64,000 nucleotides of DNA from Fulvivirga lutea (GCF_017068455.1 NZ_CP070608.1:978501-1042500), one strand, 5' to 3'. Counted from the stretch's first letter, positions 53,158 through 63,050 are shown. A program made the numbers and translations. The notes: generated by a model from the sequence alone, not told the origin.

Positions 53158-54534
53158 CTAATAGGCGTTTTCATCTCCTCTAACAAGAGTAAGAATCGTT
53201 AAAATTATAATCTTTAAATCTAGAAATAGAGACCAGTTTTCAATATAAAATCTGTCAAATTTAACTCTGTTTTTCATAAAGCTAACATCGGGAGTTTCAC
53301 CTCTGTAACCTTTAGCCTGTGCCAAACCTGTTATTCCCGGTTTAACAAAATGCCTTGCCATAAAACGTTCCACCTTTTTGGAATACTCTTTTGTATGGTG
53401 AAGCATATGTGGTCTAGGTCCTACTACCGACATTGAGCCCATAAGAACGTTAAAAAATTGCGGAAGTTCATCCAGACTTGTTTTTCTTAAAAATGCACCT
53501 ACTCTTGTAACACGCTCGTCTCCTAAAGTAGCCTGCTTGGTGTCAGCATTCTTATTTTTTCTCATAGTTCTGAATTTCCAGCACCAGAAGTCGTTATTAC
53601 TTTTTCCTGATCTAATCTGTTTAAAGAAAACATCACCTCTGGAGTCCAGTTTAATTGCTATGGCAATAATTGGGAATAGCCAACTAAAGACTCCGATAAT
53701 AACTATTAAAGAGAAAAGAATGTCAAAGGCTCTTTTGACGATTCTATTCTTTTGAAATTCCAATGGAAAGGAAGTAACATTCAGAATAGGAATACTATCA
53801 TAACTTTCAATTTCCAAACCTTTATTCTGGAAACCTCTAAAATCTGCTATTAGCTTAACTTTGATGAAGTTTTTTTCTCCAAAGGAGATTATATTCTGAA
53901 TTGCTGAATATTTCACATAAGGTAAGCAACAGTATATTTCATCAACTCTATTCGTTCTTACAAAGTATTTAAGGTCTTCTATTTTTCCTTGTATTTTATT
54001 ATGTGAACCATTGTCGAAAAAACCTAAGAATCGAAATCCAAACTCTGGATGCAGTCTAAAAAATTTCTGGAGTTCTTCAGAAATATCACCATAACCAACC
54101 ACTACAACGTTTCTATAATTATATCCAAACTTTCTATATAGTCTGATTGAATAGATAAAAATTACCCTCCAAATAAGTATTAGAATTGGAAATACAACAT
54201 ATGTTGTAATTAATTGCTGTCTCGAATACGTTAATTGGTTGATGAAAACAAGTACTGCAGATATTGAGAATAGCTGAACTACAATAAATCTTACTATAGT
54301 CCTTAGTATTTCCGATAATTTTGAAATACGCGATATTCTGAAGGGCTTGCCAAGAAATGATAGTGCTACCCAAGTAATATTAGTAAATAAAAGGATATTT
54401 GAATATGGATAAGTAAATAGTCCCTGGGCTGTGCCAAAACTAAACTTATAGGCTATGATAAATGAAATATTCAGCAATAGCGCATCAACTATAAATACGA
54501 TTATGTCTATATATTTCGAATACCTATGCTGCAT
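53158..54534 (-). CDS. Polyprenyl-phosphate glycosyl-1-phosphate transferase (WcaJ/exopolysaccharide sugar transferase)
   Basis: A 458-residue protein with four N-terminal transmembrane segments, a central Rossmann-like domain ([17 protein letters not shown] near 144-160), a further membrane segment near 275, and the bacterial sugar transferase domain ([57 protein letters not shown]). It starts polysaccharide synthesis by placing a sugar-1-phosphate on undecaprenyl phosphate. Its stop is 2 nt before the probable start of the WecA-like gene. Confidence 0.94.
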   Translation of the reverse strand: MQHRYSKYIDIIVFIVDALLLNISFIIAYKFSFGTAQGLFTYPYSNILLFTNITWVALSFLGKPFRISRISKLSEILRTIVRFIVVQLFSISAVLVFINQLTYSRQQLITTYVVFPILILIWRVIFIYSIRLYRKFGYNYRNVVVVGYGDISEELQKFFRLHPEFGFRFLGFFDNGSHNKIQGKIEDLKYFVRTNRVDEIYCCLPYVKYSAIQNIISFGEKNFIKVKLIADFRGFQNKGLEIESYDSIPILNVTSFPLEFQKNRIVKRAFDILFSLIVIIGVFSWLFPIIAIAIKLDSRGDVFFKQIRSGKSNNDFWCWKFRTMRKNKNADTKQATLGDERVTRVGAFLRKTSLDELPQFFNVLMGSMSVVGPRPHMLHHTKEYSKKVERFMARHFVKPGITGLAQAKGYRGETPDVSFMKNRVKFDRFYIENWSLFLDLKIIILTILTLVRGDENAY

Positions 54535-54554
54535 TATTTACTTAAACTAGCTTG

Positions 54555-54562
54555 CAAATTTA
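54555..54562 (-). promoter_or_regulatory. Putative -7 promoter box for the wcaJ-like gene
   Basis: The minus strand reads TAAATTTG followed by C, a perfect TAnnTTTG match, 20 nt before the ATG of the sugar transferase gene. The region is AT-rich, so chance is more likely than for the others. Confidence 0.4.
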
Positions 54563-54652
54563 AATTAATATAAAAACATAATAAAATTTAAATTTAAAAA
54601 TGTACTATTCTTAAAGCAATCGTTTGCGTAAATGTAGTAGTGTAAGTCAAAA

Positions 54653-55468
54653 ATGATACACATAGCAGTTTTATTACCACATTATAATGATCCTATTGGG
54701 TTAAGTTCCACTTTAGAAAGTATTGATAATGGCAATTATTACCTGCACCTTGTTATTGTTGATGATGGTAGTTTGAATTTTAATACTCCTAAAAAGTCAA
54801 AAATAGAGGCGGAATTTAGAGCCAAAGGTGTTAAAACTAAGGTTCATTTATTGGAGTTGGAATCGAACAAGGGGGTTGAACACGCATTAAATTTTGGTTT
54901 AGAATTCATTTTCGATTCGTTAAATGTAAGTTATATTTTGAGAATCGATTGTGGTGATTTATGCATAAATAATCGAATTCAAAAACAAATAGAATTTTTG
55001 GAAAGTAATCTAGAAATAGATTTGGTGGGTTCCTGGGTTAAATATTCAGATGAGAATTCTAACTATTTGTACACATTGAAGCTACCTGTTAGTCATGATC
55101 TGTTGTTAAAAAGAAGGTTTATTAGAGTCCCATTTATTCATTCAGCTGTATTAATTAGATATGAAGCATTCAAAAAAATAGGTTTATACTCTTACGAGTT
55201 CAAAGCCGCTGAAGACTATGAAATATTTATGCGATTTATAAATAAGGGTAAAACGGCCAATATTCCTGAAGTTTTGACGGAGGTTAAATGGAGGCCCTAT
55301 GGTATTTCAGTGAAAAAACGAAGAAAGCAATTATGGAATAGACTGTTGCTTTTGTTTAAGTATAGAGATTATAGTCTGTATTTTTTTGTAGGGGTTTTAA
55401 GGGTGATGATATTAATGCTACTTCCTTATTCTGTTCTGTCAAGGGTTAAACAAAGGGTGTATAGATGA
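54653..55468 (+). CDS. Family 2 glycosyltransferase
   Basis: A 271-residue GT-A enzyme with the N-terminal VLLPHYNDPIGLSSTLESI, the nucleotide-binding IVDDGS, RIDCGD at the DXD position, and a C-terminal hydrophobic helix near residues 240-262. The usual acceptor-site ED pattern appears as AAEDYEIFMRF. It probably transfers a hexose to a lipid-linked intermediate. It overlaps the next gene by four bases (ATGA) and opens an operon of three genes; it lies 118 nt from the divergent wcaJ-like gene. Confidence 0.9.
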   Translation: MIHIAVLLPHYNDPIGLSSTLESIDNGNYYLHLVIVDDGSLNFNTPKKSKIEAEFRAKGVKTKVHLLELESNKGVEHALNFGLEFIFDSLNVSYILRIDCGDLCINNRIQKQIEFLESNLEIDLVGSWVKYSDENSNYLYTLKLPVSHDLLLKRRFIRVPFIHSAVLIRYEAFKKIGLYSYEFKAAEDYEIFMRFINKGKTANIPEVLTEVKWRPYGISVKKRRKQLWNRLLLLFKYRDYSLYFFVGVLRVMILMLLPYSVLSRVKQRVYR

Positions 55469-56541
55469 AAATTCTTCATGTAGTAGAGCCATTTTCTTCG
55501 GGTATTGTTACCTTCATAATTAATATAACAAAGTCACAGCCAGATAACGAGCATGTTATTTTTCATGGTAAAAGAACAACCAACGATAAAATAAAGTCAG
55601 TAAGGAATAGGTTTCCTAAAGGGGTCAAGTTTTTCGTTTGGAGAAATGTAGTTAGATCAATTAATCCCATAAAAGACATAAGAGCGGGAATTGAGCTTTA
55701 CAGGTTTTTAAGTTCTAACAAATTTGATGCAATCCATTTACATTCTTCCAAAGCCGGTTTTATTGGTAGGTTGGTTGGTAGAATTTTAGGCCTAACGAAT
55801 ATAATTTACACTCCCAATGGAGCATCATTTCTTAGACAAGACATTAATTACATATCAAAGCGAGTCTATTCTCAATTGGAGTTAATAGCTAGTAAATTTT
55901 CCGGAAAAGTAGTTTGTTGCGGTAAATCAGAAAGTGATGCATTTAACACAATCGGTGTAAAAAACTCTTATATCAATAATGGTATTGAGCTGACTGAAAA
56001 CGTTAACACTGTTATTAATAGTCCATTAATTATTGGCACTGTCGGAATAATAACCGAACAAAAGAACCCAAGATTATTCTTTGAAATCGTTGAACACTTT
56101 AAAAATGATAAAAGGATTTTTTTTAAATGGATTGGTGATGGTGAGAAACAAAATATTAAATATGATTTTAATAATGTTACCATAACAGGTTGGCTGAGTG
56201 AGCAGGAATTGAAAGATGAGTTGATTCAACTAGACTTATATCTATCAACATCACTTTGGGAGGGCCAACCATTCGCGGTAATAGAAGCTATGAATTACGG
56301 TAAATGTCTAGTTCTTAACAAATGTGTTGGCAATATAGATTTGGTTACAAATGAGGAGAACGGATATCTGTTTGAAACTAAAGATGAAGCGATTAATGTA
56401 ATCACCAATTTGATAGAATCTCCTGCTAAAATTCAGGCGATGGGTGTTAATTCTAAAAAACGGTGCGAATCAAATCATAATTTTAAAACGATGGGAGACT
56501 TATATAATAAGGTTTATGAATCAATTGCTGTCAAAAATTAA
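55465..56541 (+). CDS. Family 4 glycosyltransferase
   Basis: A 358-residue GT-B enzyme. The N-terminal part has HVVEPFSSGIVTFI and the HLHSSKAGFIGRL segment; the C-terminal half has GTVGIITEQKNPRLFFEI and the ST SLWEGQPFAVIEAMNYGKCLVLN-type donor-site E-x7-E pattern (Glu in WEGQPFAVIEAM). It resembles WbnK/WbpT-like capsule or O-antigen transferases. Its end overlaps the O-antigen ligase-like gene start by 26 nt. Confidence 0.9.
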   Translation: MKILHVVEPFSSGIVTFIINITKSQPDNEHVIFHGKRTTNDKIKSVRNRFPKGVKFFVWRNVVRSINPIKDIRAGIELYRFLSSNKFDAIHLHSSKAGFIGRLVGRILGLTNIIYTPNGASFLRQDINYISKRVYSQLELIASKFSGKVVCCGKSESDAFNTIGVKNSYINNGIELTENVNTVINSPLIIGTVGIITEQKNPRLFFEIVEHFKNDKRIFFKWIGDGEKQNIKYDFNNVTITGWLSEQELKDELIQLDLYLSTSLWEGQPFAVIEAMNYGKCLVLNKCVGNIDLVTNEENGYLFETKDEAINVITNLIESPAKIQAMGVNSKKRCESNHNFKTMGDLYNKVYESIAVKN

Positions 56542-57769
56542 GCGTAATCAGGTAAACTTCTGGTTATTGAGCATAGCCATAATAGCCTTTTTATTTGGAC
56601 AAGCAAAGCTGGCCAATTTATTGATCATAGCTATGGTAGTTTTTTGGTTGATTGATAAAGATTTAATGAGTAAAATAAAAAATGCATTCAATAAGAAAGC
56701 AACTCTATTCTTAATATCCTACTTCATTCTTACTGTACTTGGTTTAGTTCATTCCTACGATTTAAGCGAAGGCTTTAAATTTGTAGAAATGAGGTTACTA
56801 ATTCTACTATTACCAGTAGTAATTGTAACTGTCAATTTTAATGAAATACAATTTAAGAATATCAAGAAAACGTTTGTCTATGGTTGCGTTGCAGTTCTGA
56901 TATTTGGATTGTTTAATTCAACGATTGAATATTGGGAATCTGGTGATTCAGGATTCTTCTTTAATGATAATCTTACATCGATAGTTGGTATTCAGGCAGC
57001 ATATTTTGCTATTATTGTTAATGTTAGTATTATTCTTGCCGTTAGCTTTCTGTTAGATAATTATAAGAAGTATTATCTATATCCTGCGATACTATTTTTA
57101 ATCACCTGTGAACTATTATTGGCAACAAGAATTTCTATACTAACTCTTGCCCTTCTAGTAATCATATTCATGGTGTATTTAGGCTCCAAATACAAAGGCA
57201 AAACAACTATACCATTACTATTGACACTTTTAACATTGTTTGTAATCGGTATAATGTCATTTCCCCAAACATACAATAGGTTTAAAAGTATGTTCAGCAG
57301 CTTTGAATATCAATTTGATAATCCAAACCCCGTAAATCATTTTAATGCCGAAGTAAGTTCAGAAAATTGGAATGGACTAACTCTTAGGCTTGCATTGTGG
57401 GAATGTGGTTGGGAGGTTATTAAGACTGATTTTTGGCTGGGAGTTGGAACTGGAGACTATGAATCTAGCTTTAATGCTCAGCTAGAAAAAGTAAATTTTA
57501 AATATGCGCAGGCTATGAACTTTGGTGTTCACAATCAATATCTCTACACTTGGATATCTTTTGGGTTATTCGGACTGATAATTTTTATAGCATCGATAAT
57601 GGGTCTTTTTGTCTTAGCTTATAAAAACAATAATTATGTTTTTATACTCGTCCTAGGAGCCTTTTGCATGGCATTTTTAACAGAAAATGTTTTGAACAGG
57701 TATTATGGGATACTACCTTTTGCGCTGCTTCTTTCAATTATATTTTACTCAAAAAAGACTAGTGATTAG
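56516..57769 (+). CDS. O-antigen ligase/polymerase-like membrane protein
   Basis: A 417-residue protein with about ten or more transmembrane segments, starting at the ATG at 56516 (MNQLLSKIKRNQVNF) inside the end of the GT4 gene. The large loop with NWNGLTLRLALWECGWEVI ... GVGTGDYESSF and the following HNQYLYTWISFGLFG segment match the Wzy_C/WaaL-type fold. It could polymerise repeat units (Wzy) or ligate them to lipid A (WaaL); sequence alone does not decide. Confidence 0.85.
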   Translation: MNQLLSKIKRNQVNFWLLSIAIIAFLFGQAKLANLLIIAMVVFWLIDKDLMSKIKNAFNKKATLFLISYFILTVLGLVHSYDLSEGFKFVEMRLLILLLPVVIVTVNFNEIQFKNIKKTFVYGCVAVLIFGLFNSTIEYWESGDSGFFFNDNLTSIVGIQAAYFAIIVNVSIILAVSFLLDNYKKYYLYPAILFLITCELLLATRISILTLALLVIIFMVYLGSKYKGKTTIPLLLTLLTLFVIGIMSFPQTYNRFKSMFSSFEYQFDNPNPVNHFNAEVSSENWNGLTLRLALWECGWEVIKTDFWLGVGTGDYESSFNAQLEKVNFKYAQAMNFGVHNQYLYTWISFGLFGLIIFIASIMGLFVLAYKNNNYVFILVLGAFCMAFLTENVLNRYYGILPFALLLSIIFYSKKTSD

Positions 57770-57781
57770 AGTATTTGAAGA

Positions 57782-58537
57782 TTAGGTCTGATTGTCCTGA
57801 TTATAAAGCTCTATTGCTTCTTTGGCATCACCTAAGAATGCTATTTTACCATTTTTGAGATAGAGGGCACGTTTGCAGTACTTTTTAATGTTAGATAAAC
57901 TATGACTCACCATAATTATAGTTCGACCGTTAATCCAACTCTCTTCCATTACCTTGATTGCCTTGGCTCTAAATTTTGCATCACCAACAGCAAAAACTTC
58001 ATCTAGAAACATGATATCTGCACCGGCATTCACTGCTATTGAAAAAGATAAGCGTTGAATCATACCGGAAGAGAAGTATTTTATTTTAGAATCCACAAAC
58101 TCTTCTAATTCTGCAAACTGAATGATTTGATCGAAAACCTGGTCTATTTCTTTAATTTTTAACCCTAAAGCTGATCCCGACACATAAATATTTTGCCTTG
58201 CAGTTAATTCATGGCTCATACCCACACCTAAATTCAGAAGCATAGATGTGCCGTTTCTCAAAACTTCACCTCCTTTATCAGGTATGAATGCACCACTCAT
58301 GATTTTAACTAAAGTGGATTTGCCAGATCCGTTCCTGCCTATAATACCAAAATTTTCACCCTGCTGAATAGAAAAACTTATATCGTTAACGGCTTTTAAC
58401 TTTTTCTTGTTTTTACCATTACCTAGAATCTGTGCTATTATCCCCTTAATAGATCCATTCTTCTTTTCACTAAGAATGAATGTCTTAGATACATTTTTAA
58501 GTGATATGGCCGGTTTAGAAGTATCTATATTTTCCAT
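57782..58537 (-). CDS. ABC transporter ATP-binding protein (Wzt-like)
   Basis: A 251-residue ABC ATPase with Walker A GRNGSGKS (67-74), signature SSGMIQ (156-161) and Walker B FLDE (Asp179, Glu180). The N-terminal SLKNVSKTFILSEKKNGSIKG is typical of the Wzt/TagH group of polysaccharide exporters. It stops right after the ATPase core and lacks the C-terminal carbohydrate-binding domain found in many Wzt proteins. It pairs with the permease immediately upstream in the operon, 1 nt away. Confidence 0.93.
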   Translation of the reverse strand: MENIDTSKPAISLKNVSKTFILSEKKNGSIKGIIAQILGNGKNKKKLKAVNDISFSIQQGENFGIIGRNGSGKSTLVKIMSGAFIPDKGGEVLRNGTSMLLNLGVGMSHELTARQNIYVSGSALGLKIKEIDQVFDQIIQFAELEEFVDSKIKYFSSGMIQRLSFSIAVNAGADIMFLDEVFAVGDAKFRAKAIKVMEESWINGRTIIMVSHSLSNIKKYCKRALYLKNGKIAFLGDAKEAIELYNQDNQT

Positions 58538-58538
58538 A

Positions 58539-59336
58539 TTACAAATACTCTGAGGCTCTATCGGAATATTTATTCAAAATATAAATCCCTATTAAGAATA
58601 AAATGATAGCGTAACCCGTATCATAAAGTAGCATATCCCAATTTGGAGGTTGTTCAAACATTAATATATTTCTTGCATTATTAATGATTCCAGCAATTGG
58701 GTTTAAATAATCCAGTATAGGCAATTTTGCTGAAAATAAATCACCTCGATATAGTATAGGAGATAGAAAGAACCCAAAACCAACTACAATACCCCAAATT
58801 GGCTCAATGTCTTTAAAAAGCAAGAAAAGGTTAGACAATATTAGAGATACGCCAAAACTAAGGATAAAGAGATTAATGAATATAAAAATGAAATAAAAGT
58901 AGTGATAGGTTGGATATATACCGGAGATAGCTGCACCAATAATAAAAATTATGAAATTGAGAATGAAACCAATGACGGAACTTATAATTGACGCCAAATA
59001 TATCTCAAGCTTGGCCATATTAGTGTATTCGTATAAGTATTTTTTGGTTTTCAAAATTTTCACAGTGCCACTGGTTACCTCAGTAAAAAACATCCACAGC
59101 ATTAATCCGGCAAAAAGATAAATTACATAGTTTGGCACTCGCTGGTTCATTAAAATTTGAAAAACCACATAGTACATTATAATTTGTGAAACGGGTTTAA
59201 TAATAGCCCAAGCTAAACCTAATTTATTCTCATAAAATTTAAGCTTGAATTCAATTTTGGCCATGAGCCAAATACGTTCGGCACGATTAGTTTCAAAAAA
59301 CCATGAATTAATCTTATTGGAGAGTGTTTGCAGCAT
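58539..59336 (-). CDS. ABC-2 type polysaccharide exporter permease (Wzm-like)
   Basis: A 265-residue membrane protein with six hydrophobic segments and the ABC-2 layout: a cytosolic N-terminal region (RIWLMAKIEFKLKFYENKLGLAWAIIKPV), a central segment with FLSPILYRGDLF, and LNPIAGIINNARNIL near 222-236, which are typical of Wzm/TagG permeases. With the ATPase it would export a completed glycan on its lipid carrier. Its ATG overlaps the last base of the GT4-GT2 gene. Confidence 0.92.
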   Translation of the reverse strand: MLQTLSNKINSWFFETNRAERIWLMAKIEFKLKFYENKLGLAWAIIKPVSQIIMYYVVFQILMNQRVPNYVIYLFAGLMLWMFFTEVTSGTVKILKTKKYLYEYTNMAKLEIYLASIISSVIGFILNFIIFIIGAAISGIYPTYHYFYFIFIFINLFILSFGVSLILSNLFLLFKDIEPIWGIVVGFGFFLSPILYRGDLFSAKLPILDYLNPIAGIINNARNILMFEQPPNWDMLLYDTGYAIILFLIGIYILNKYSDRASEYL

Positions 59337-61480
59337 TAACGTTTAATATGTCTGTATATAGACTTTGCAATGTTACGTAAAAATTTATTTCCTTTAATTA
59401 ACGACATCAGTTTAGTATTAGCAAAGGGAAATGGCTTTCTAGTTACCCTTGTAGGGTTTTCAATTAAATACCCAGAACCATTTGCATTTAGAATATTAAC
59501 AATTTCCGATGCATATCTTGAGTAAAATCCAGAATGTTTTTTTGTTATTAATCTATACAAGTAATTTTTCGAGTAATTGTTGAAAGACTGAGCCATAGAC
59601 CCTTTCCTAATTCGATATTCCCATAATTTTTCAGGTATTGCCACTCCCCTAAACCCATTTTTAACCATATTAATAACACTTTCGTAATCTTCCATGCCAT
59701 AAATCATGTTGGAGTCATTTTTTCCAGCAGCCATAAAGTCCTTTTTACGATAAATTAATGCACTACTATTAATCATATTATGAACTAATAAATAAGGAGG
59801 CTCAGGATTAAATGAGGGCCAACTAATGTCACTTTTTTCAAAGTATGAAGCCCAACATCCAACGAAGCTTATGTTATTATATTTCTCAATCAGACCAATA
59901 GCTTTTTCATAATATGTTTCAGTTACTTTATCATCAGCATCAAGAAAAGCTATAAATTCGCCTTTAGCAATGGTTGCTCCATAATTTCGAGTCGCGCTTA
60001 GTCCTTCGTTCTCCTTCCGAAATACTGCTGCATATCCGGATTGCTCAATACTTTTTAATACTTCAATACTATGATCGTCAGTACTCCCATCGTCAATGAT
60101 TAAAATTTCTTTATTCGCATAAGTGGAGTTAATAACTGAGTCAATAGCTTCATTAATAAAATTACCCATATTAAAGAATGGAATGACTACAGTTAATTTT
60201 CCTTTTTCACCTTCATAATCCTTTAACTGGTTAGTATTTAACTCAATTGTTTCTGTGAAGGGAAACTGAATCTTGTTAACGCTTTTCGACCTTTTTTCTA
60301 ATAGGTAATTAAACTTTCTCTTGTAAACAGTCGAATAGCTACAATTAGATTCAATAGTATCTATTGCATTCTGGCCAATTGAAGCAATTGCCTCTTTGCT
60401 CAATGAAAGAATCTTTTTAAGATTTGAAATGAAACTCTCACCTTTCTTATCATGAGAAAAAATAAATCCATTTTCTCCAGTATTTATTAATTCTTTATGG
60501 CCTCCGCAATCTGAAGCCAGCACAATTTTACCAAGAGACATGGCCTCAAGAACTGTATAAGGCAGGTTATCAATAATGCTTGGTACTAAAATAATATGAG
60601 CTCTTTTAAGCCTTGAATTAATATGCTCAGGGTTAATATGCCCTTCAAAGATTAATAACCGTTTGTCAATATATGGCTTATACGTTTTTCTCAAGTGGTC
60701 GCTCAGATCCATCATCTTTGGGTAAAAGAAATGGTTACCTCCTCCAATTAATCTTAAAGGGTGTTCAAAGCCCTGATCCCATAGCCTCTTAAAATATGAT
60801 AAAAGCTCAATACATCCTTTTTGTGGAGTTAATTTTCCAAAGAAAACAATATCGAAGGGTGTGAAATCTAATTCTGGTTTATCAGATTGTTTGTACGGGT
60901 TGAAAATGACAGTCCGTTCCTGTTTAGACCAATCGTAGTACTCATCAGTTTTATCAATTAAATATTGGCTAGGAGATATTACCAAATCGGCACTTTTTAA
61001 TACAGATTTTTCCATTTCACCTGTCCAGTAGTCAGGTATTTCATATAAAGGTGCTTGGTTATAATCTAAGTATAAAAAGCCTGGTGCGTGAGCCGTAATG
61101 TAGAAAAGAGTGTCTTGAAAATAATCGGATAATAAAAGCTTTTTTTGAAGAGCAAAGTATGCGATACCGTTATATTCTTGAGCTTCCATAAAGTCAGGCG
61201 CTCCAACTTCTTTGGCATGTTCTTCAATTATTTCCGAGAATGACAAACTCTGAGCTGATTCATCTCCGAGATATTCAAAATGAGAATCATCTGGGCGAAA
61301 TTTAACCAATTTAACTCCAGCATTGACTTCAATGGTTTTTGTTTTTATTGTGAAATCCGGAATAAAAACAGTGACTTCATGACCTTCTTGCAGCAACATT
61401 TGGCCGGTGTGATAGCAATATGTGCTTATACCACCTCCGCTTAAAGGAGGGTATTCTGTTGTAAGTATCCAAAAGGTCAT
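59336..61480 (-). CDS. Bifunctional glycosyltransferase: GT4 - GT2 fusion
   Basis: A 714-residue protein with two complete transferases. Residues about 1-395 form a GT4 GT-B enzyme (TEYPPLSGGGISTYCYHTGQ, IVFFGKLTPQKGCIELL, VPSIIDNLPYTVLEAMSLGKIVLAS with the E-x7-E donor site). Residues about 425-660 form a GT2 GT-A domain (LTVVIPFFNMGNFINEAID, IIDDGSTDDHS, FLDADDKVTE, MYGMEDYESVINMV). A C-terminal basic tail follows. Two successive linkages may be made by one polypeptide; this is inference from architecture. Confidence 0.92.
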   Translation of the reverse strand: MTFWILTTEYPPLSGGGISTYCYHTGQMLLQEGHEVTVFIPDFTIKTKTIEVNAGVKLVKFRPDDSHFEYLGDESAQSLSFSEIIEEHAKEVGAPDFMEAQEYNGIAYFALQKKLLLSDYFQDTLFYITAHAPGFLYLDYNQAPLYEIPDYWTGEMEKSVLKSADLVISPSQYLIDKTDEYYDWSKQERTVIFNPYKQSDKPELDFTPFDIVFFGKLTPQKGCIELLSYFKRLWDQGFEHPLRLIGGGNHFFYPKMMDLSDHLRKTYKPYIDKRLLIFEGHINPEHINSRLKRAHIILVPSIIDNLPYTVLEAMSLGKIVLASDCGGHKELINTGENGFIFSHDKKGESFISNLKKILSLSKEAIASIGQNAIDTIESNCSYSTVYKRKFNYLLEKRSKSVNKIQFPFTETIELNTNQLKDYEGEKGKLTVVIPFFNMGNFINEAIDSVINSTYANKEILIIDDGSTDDHSIEVLKSIEQSGYAAVFRKENEGLSATRNYGATIAKGEFIAFLDADDKVTETYYEKAIGLIEKYNNISFVGCWASYFEKSDISWPSFNPEPPYLLVHNMINSSALIYRKKDFMAAGKNDSNMIYGMEDYESVINMVKNGFRGVAIPEKLWEYRIRKGSMAQSFNNYSKNYLYRLITKKHSGFYSRYASEIVNILNANGSGYLIENPTRVTRKPFPFANTKLMSLIKGNKFLRNIAKSIYRHIKR

Positions 61481-61495
61481 TTAAAAAGAACCGCC

Positions 61496-62083
61496 TTAGT
61501 TTATTTTTCTTAAAACTACATCACAAAATAAGTTAGGATGAAAGGCGTAATATATGAATTCCCAATCATTCTTAATACAGAATTCATTAGTGGCTTGTAC
61601 AACACCATATTTAGTGTTAGAAAGATGATCGTACATGATGTAGTCATTCATTACGATGTAACCTCCATCTTTTATTTTGTTGGCACTGGCTTCTAAGTCT
61701 TTTTTTACAGAATTATAATCATGTCCAGCATCTATGTATATAAGATCAAAATAGTTATTAGGATAATGAGCCATAACCTCCCACGAAATACCTTTTTTAA
61801 TAATTGCTTTACTCTCTTTTATCTCATTTTCAAAGCGATTATGAATAAATCCTTCATGTTGACGCTTCGTGAACCTGTCTCTTCCTGGGAAGTCTGCACA
61901 ATTATATAGATCAATCATATGCACTTCCTTTGGGGCTAAATTTTTCATGAACCATTCCGACAAATCTCCCCCAAGTACCCCAATTTCCGCTATCTTTTCT
62001 TGAGCGCCAAGTTTCTTCAGAGCCTGATATCTATCTACAGCAAACTGGCAATTAATTAAATGTTTGGTTGCTAATACCTGCAT
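61496..62083 (-). CDS. Class I SAM-dependent methyltransferase (polysaccharide locus)
   Basis: A 195-residue methyltransferase with motif I IAEIGVLGGDLSEWF, HMIDLYN, and the acidic YIDAGHDYNSVKKDLEAS segment followed by GGYIVMNDY, which is the Methyltransf_24-type pattern. In this setting it could methylate a sugar residue or cap the chain end, but the acceptor is unknown. It follows the GT2 gene by 52 nt and precedes the GT4-GT2 fusion by 15 nt, in the same orientation. Confidence 0.88.
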   Translation of the reverse strand: MQVLATKHLINCQFAVDRYQALKKLGAQEKIAEIGVLGGDLSEWFMKNLAPKEVHMIDLYNCADFPGRDRFTKRQHEGFIHNRFENEIKESKAIIKKGISWEVMAHYPNNYFDLIYIDAGHDYNSVKKDLEASANKIKDGGYIVMNDYIMYDHLSNTKYGVVQATNEFCIKNDWEFIYYAFHPNLFCDVVLRKIN

Positions 62084-62135
62084 ATCTGATTTATAAGAAA
62101 TGGCTAAGTTAGAAATATAATTGCGTGAAGAAGAA

Positions 62136-63050
62136 CTAATTCTTGAATAAATTACGAATAAAATATAATGCTTTTCCTAATCGAATAAACCAACGAGGCT
62201 GGTGTCCATATGTTGCCTCATACCATCGTTTCTCGTTTTCAAGGGTGTCTAATCGCTTGAGTAGTAAATCTCTTTCCAGCTCAGTATTTAATACTTTGTT
62301 GTTTTCATTATAACCCACATAAATTCTTGATTGGTCTTTAATAAGCTCATATTTCCTTTGGGTATCTGTGTCATCTTCCAAAGCATTTTGAATATGCAAA
62401 TTCATGGCAGACTTATAATCTGCATTTTGGTGCGTAATGTATTCGTTACTAACCTGAACATCAAAAGGATGGTTAATGTCATTAAAGCCGGCACGGCACG
62501 CTCTTAATGTATAATCAATATGACCTACTCCTCTAAATCCAAAATTTTCTACATCCATGTAACCCACCTTTTTAATTACTTTTGGCGTTAAAGTAAAAAA
62601 TGACCCTTGCACATCCTTTCCTTCACAATGGCTTATAAGAGGGTCTTTTTTTACAGGAGGGATAAGATTTTTTTCTGGTCTCCAAGATGTGTCGAAGTGA
62701 CAGAGATGATGATAGCCGCTTTCTTGTATAGCATTAATATAGATGTCTTCCCAACCAGGCCTTATAAACTCAATGTCATCATCACATTTGAAACAATAGT
62801 CAAAGTCAATATTTTCAAGTTCTTTTATAATTGTGTTAAATTGGTAATGTATTCCTTTCCTATTATTCTTTATTATTGTAACAGAAACTTTAGGAATATG
62901 AAGTTTTCCCAGGTATTCTAAGGTGCCATCTGTCGAGCCATCATCGGCAATGATTAATTGCCATTCAGAATTGATATTTTCACAAAAAGAATCAAGAAGG
63001 TTCTTAAGAAAACTTAATCGATTATATGTAGTTACAGCCAGAATGTACAT
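62136..63050 (-). CDS. Family 2 glycosyltransferase with C-terminal tail
   Basis: A 304-residue GT-A enzyme beginning MYILAVTTYNRLSFLKNLLDSF with the nucleotide site IADDGSTDGT and the DXD-like KCDDDIEF. A DVENFGFRGVGHIDYTLR segment lies in the acceptor region. The last 60 residues form a helix with a conserved basic-aromatic end (WYEATYGHQPRW), which resembles the tail of other capsule transferases. It heads the operon 63050-57782 and is divergent from the truncated asparagine-synthetase-like gene. Confidence 0.88.
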   Translation of the reverse strand: MYILAVTTYNRLSFLKNLLDSFCENINSEWQLIIADDGSTDGTLEYLGKLHIPKVSVTIIKNNRKGIHYQFNTIIKELENIDFDYCFKCDDDIEFIRPGWEDIYINAIQESGYHHLCHFDTSWRPEKNLIPPVKKDPLISHCEGKDVQGSFFTLTPKVIKKVGYMDVENFGFRGVGHIDYTLRACRAGFNDINHPFDVQVSNEYITHQNADYKSAMNLHIQNALEDDTDTQRKYELIKDQSRIYVGYNENNKVLNTELERDLLLKRLDTLENEKRWYEATYGHQPRWFIRLGKALYFIRNLFKN

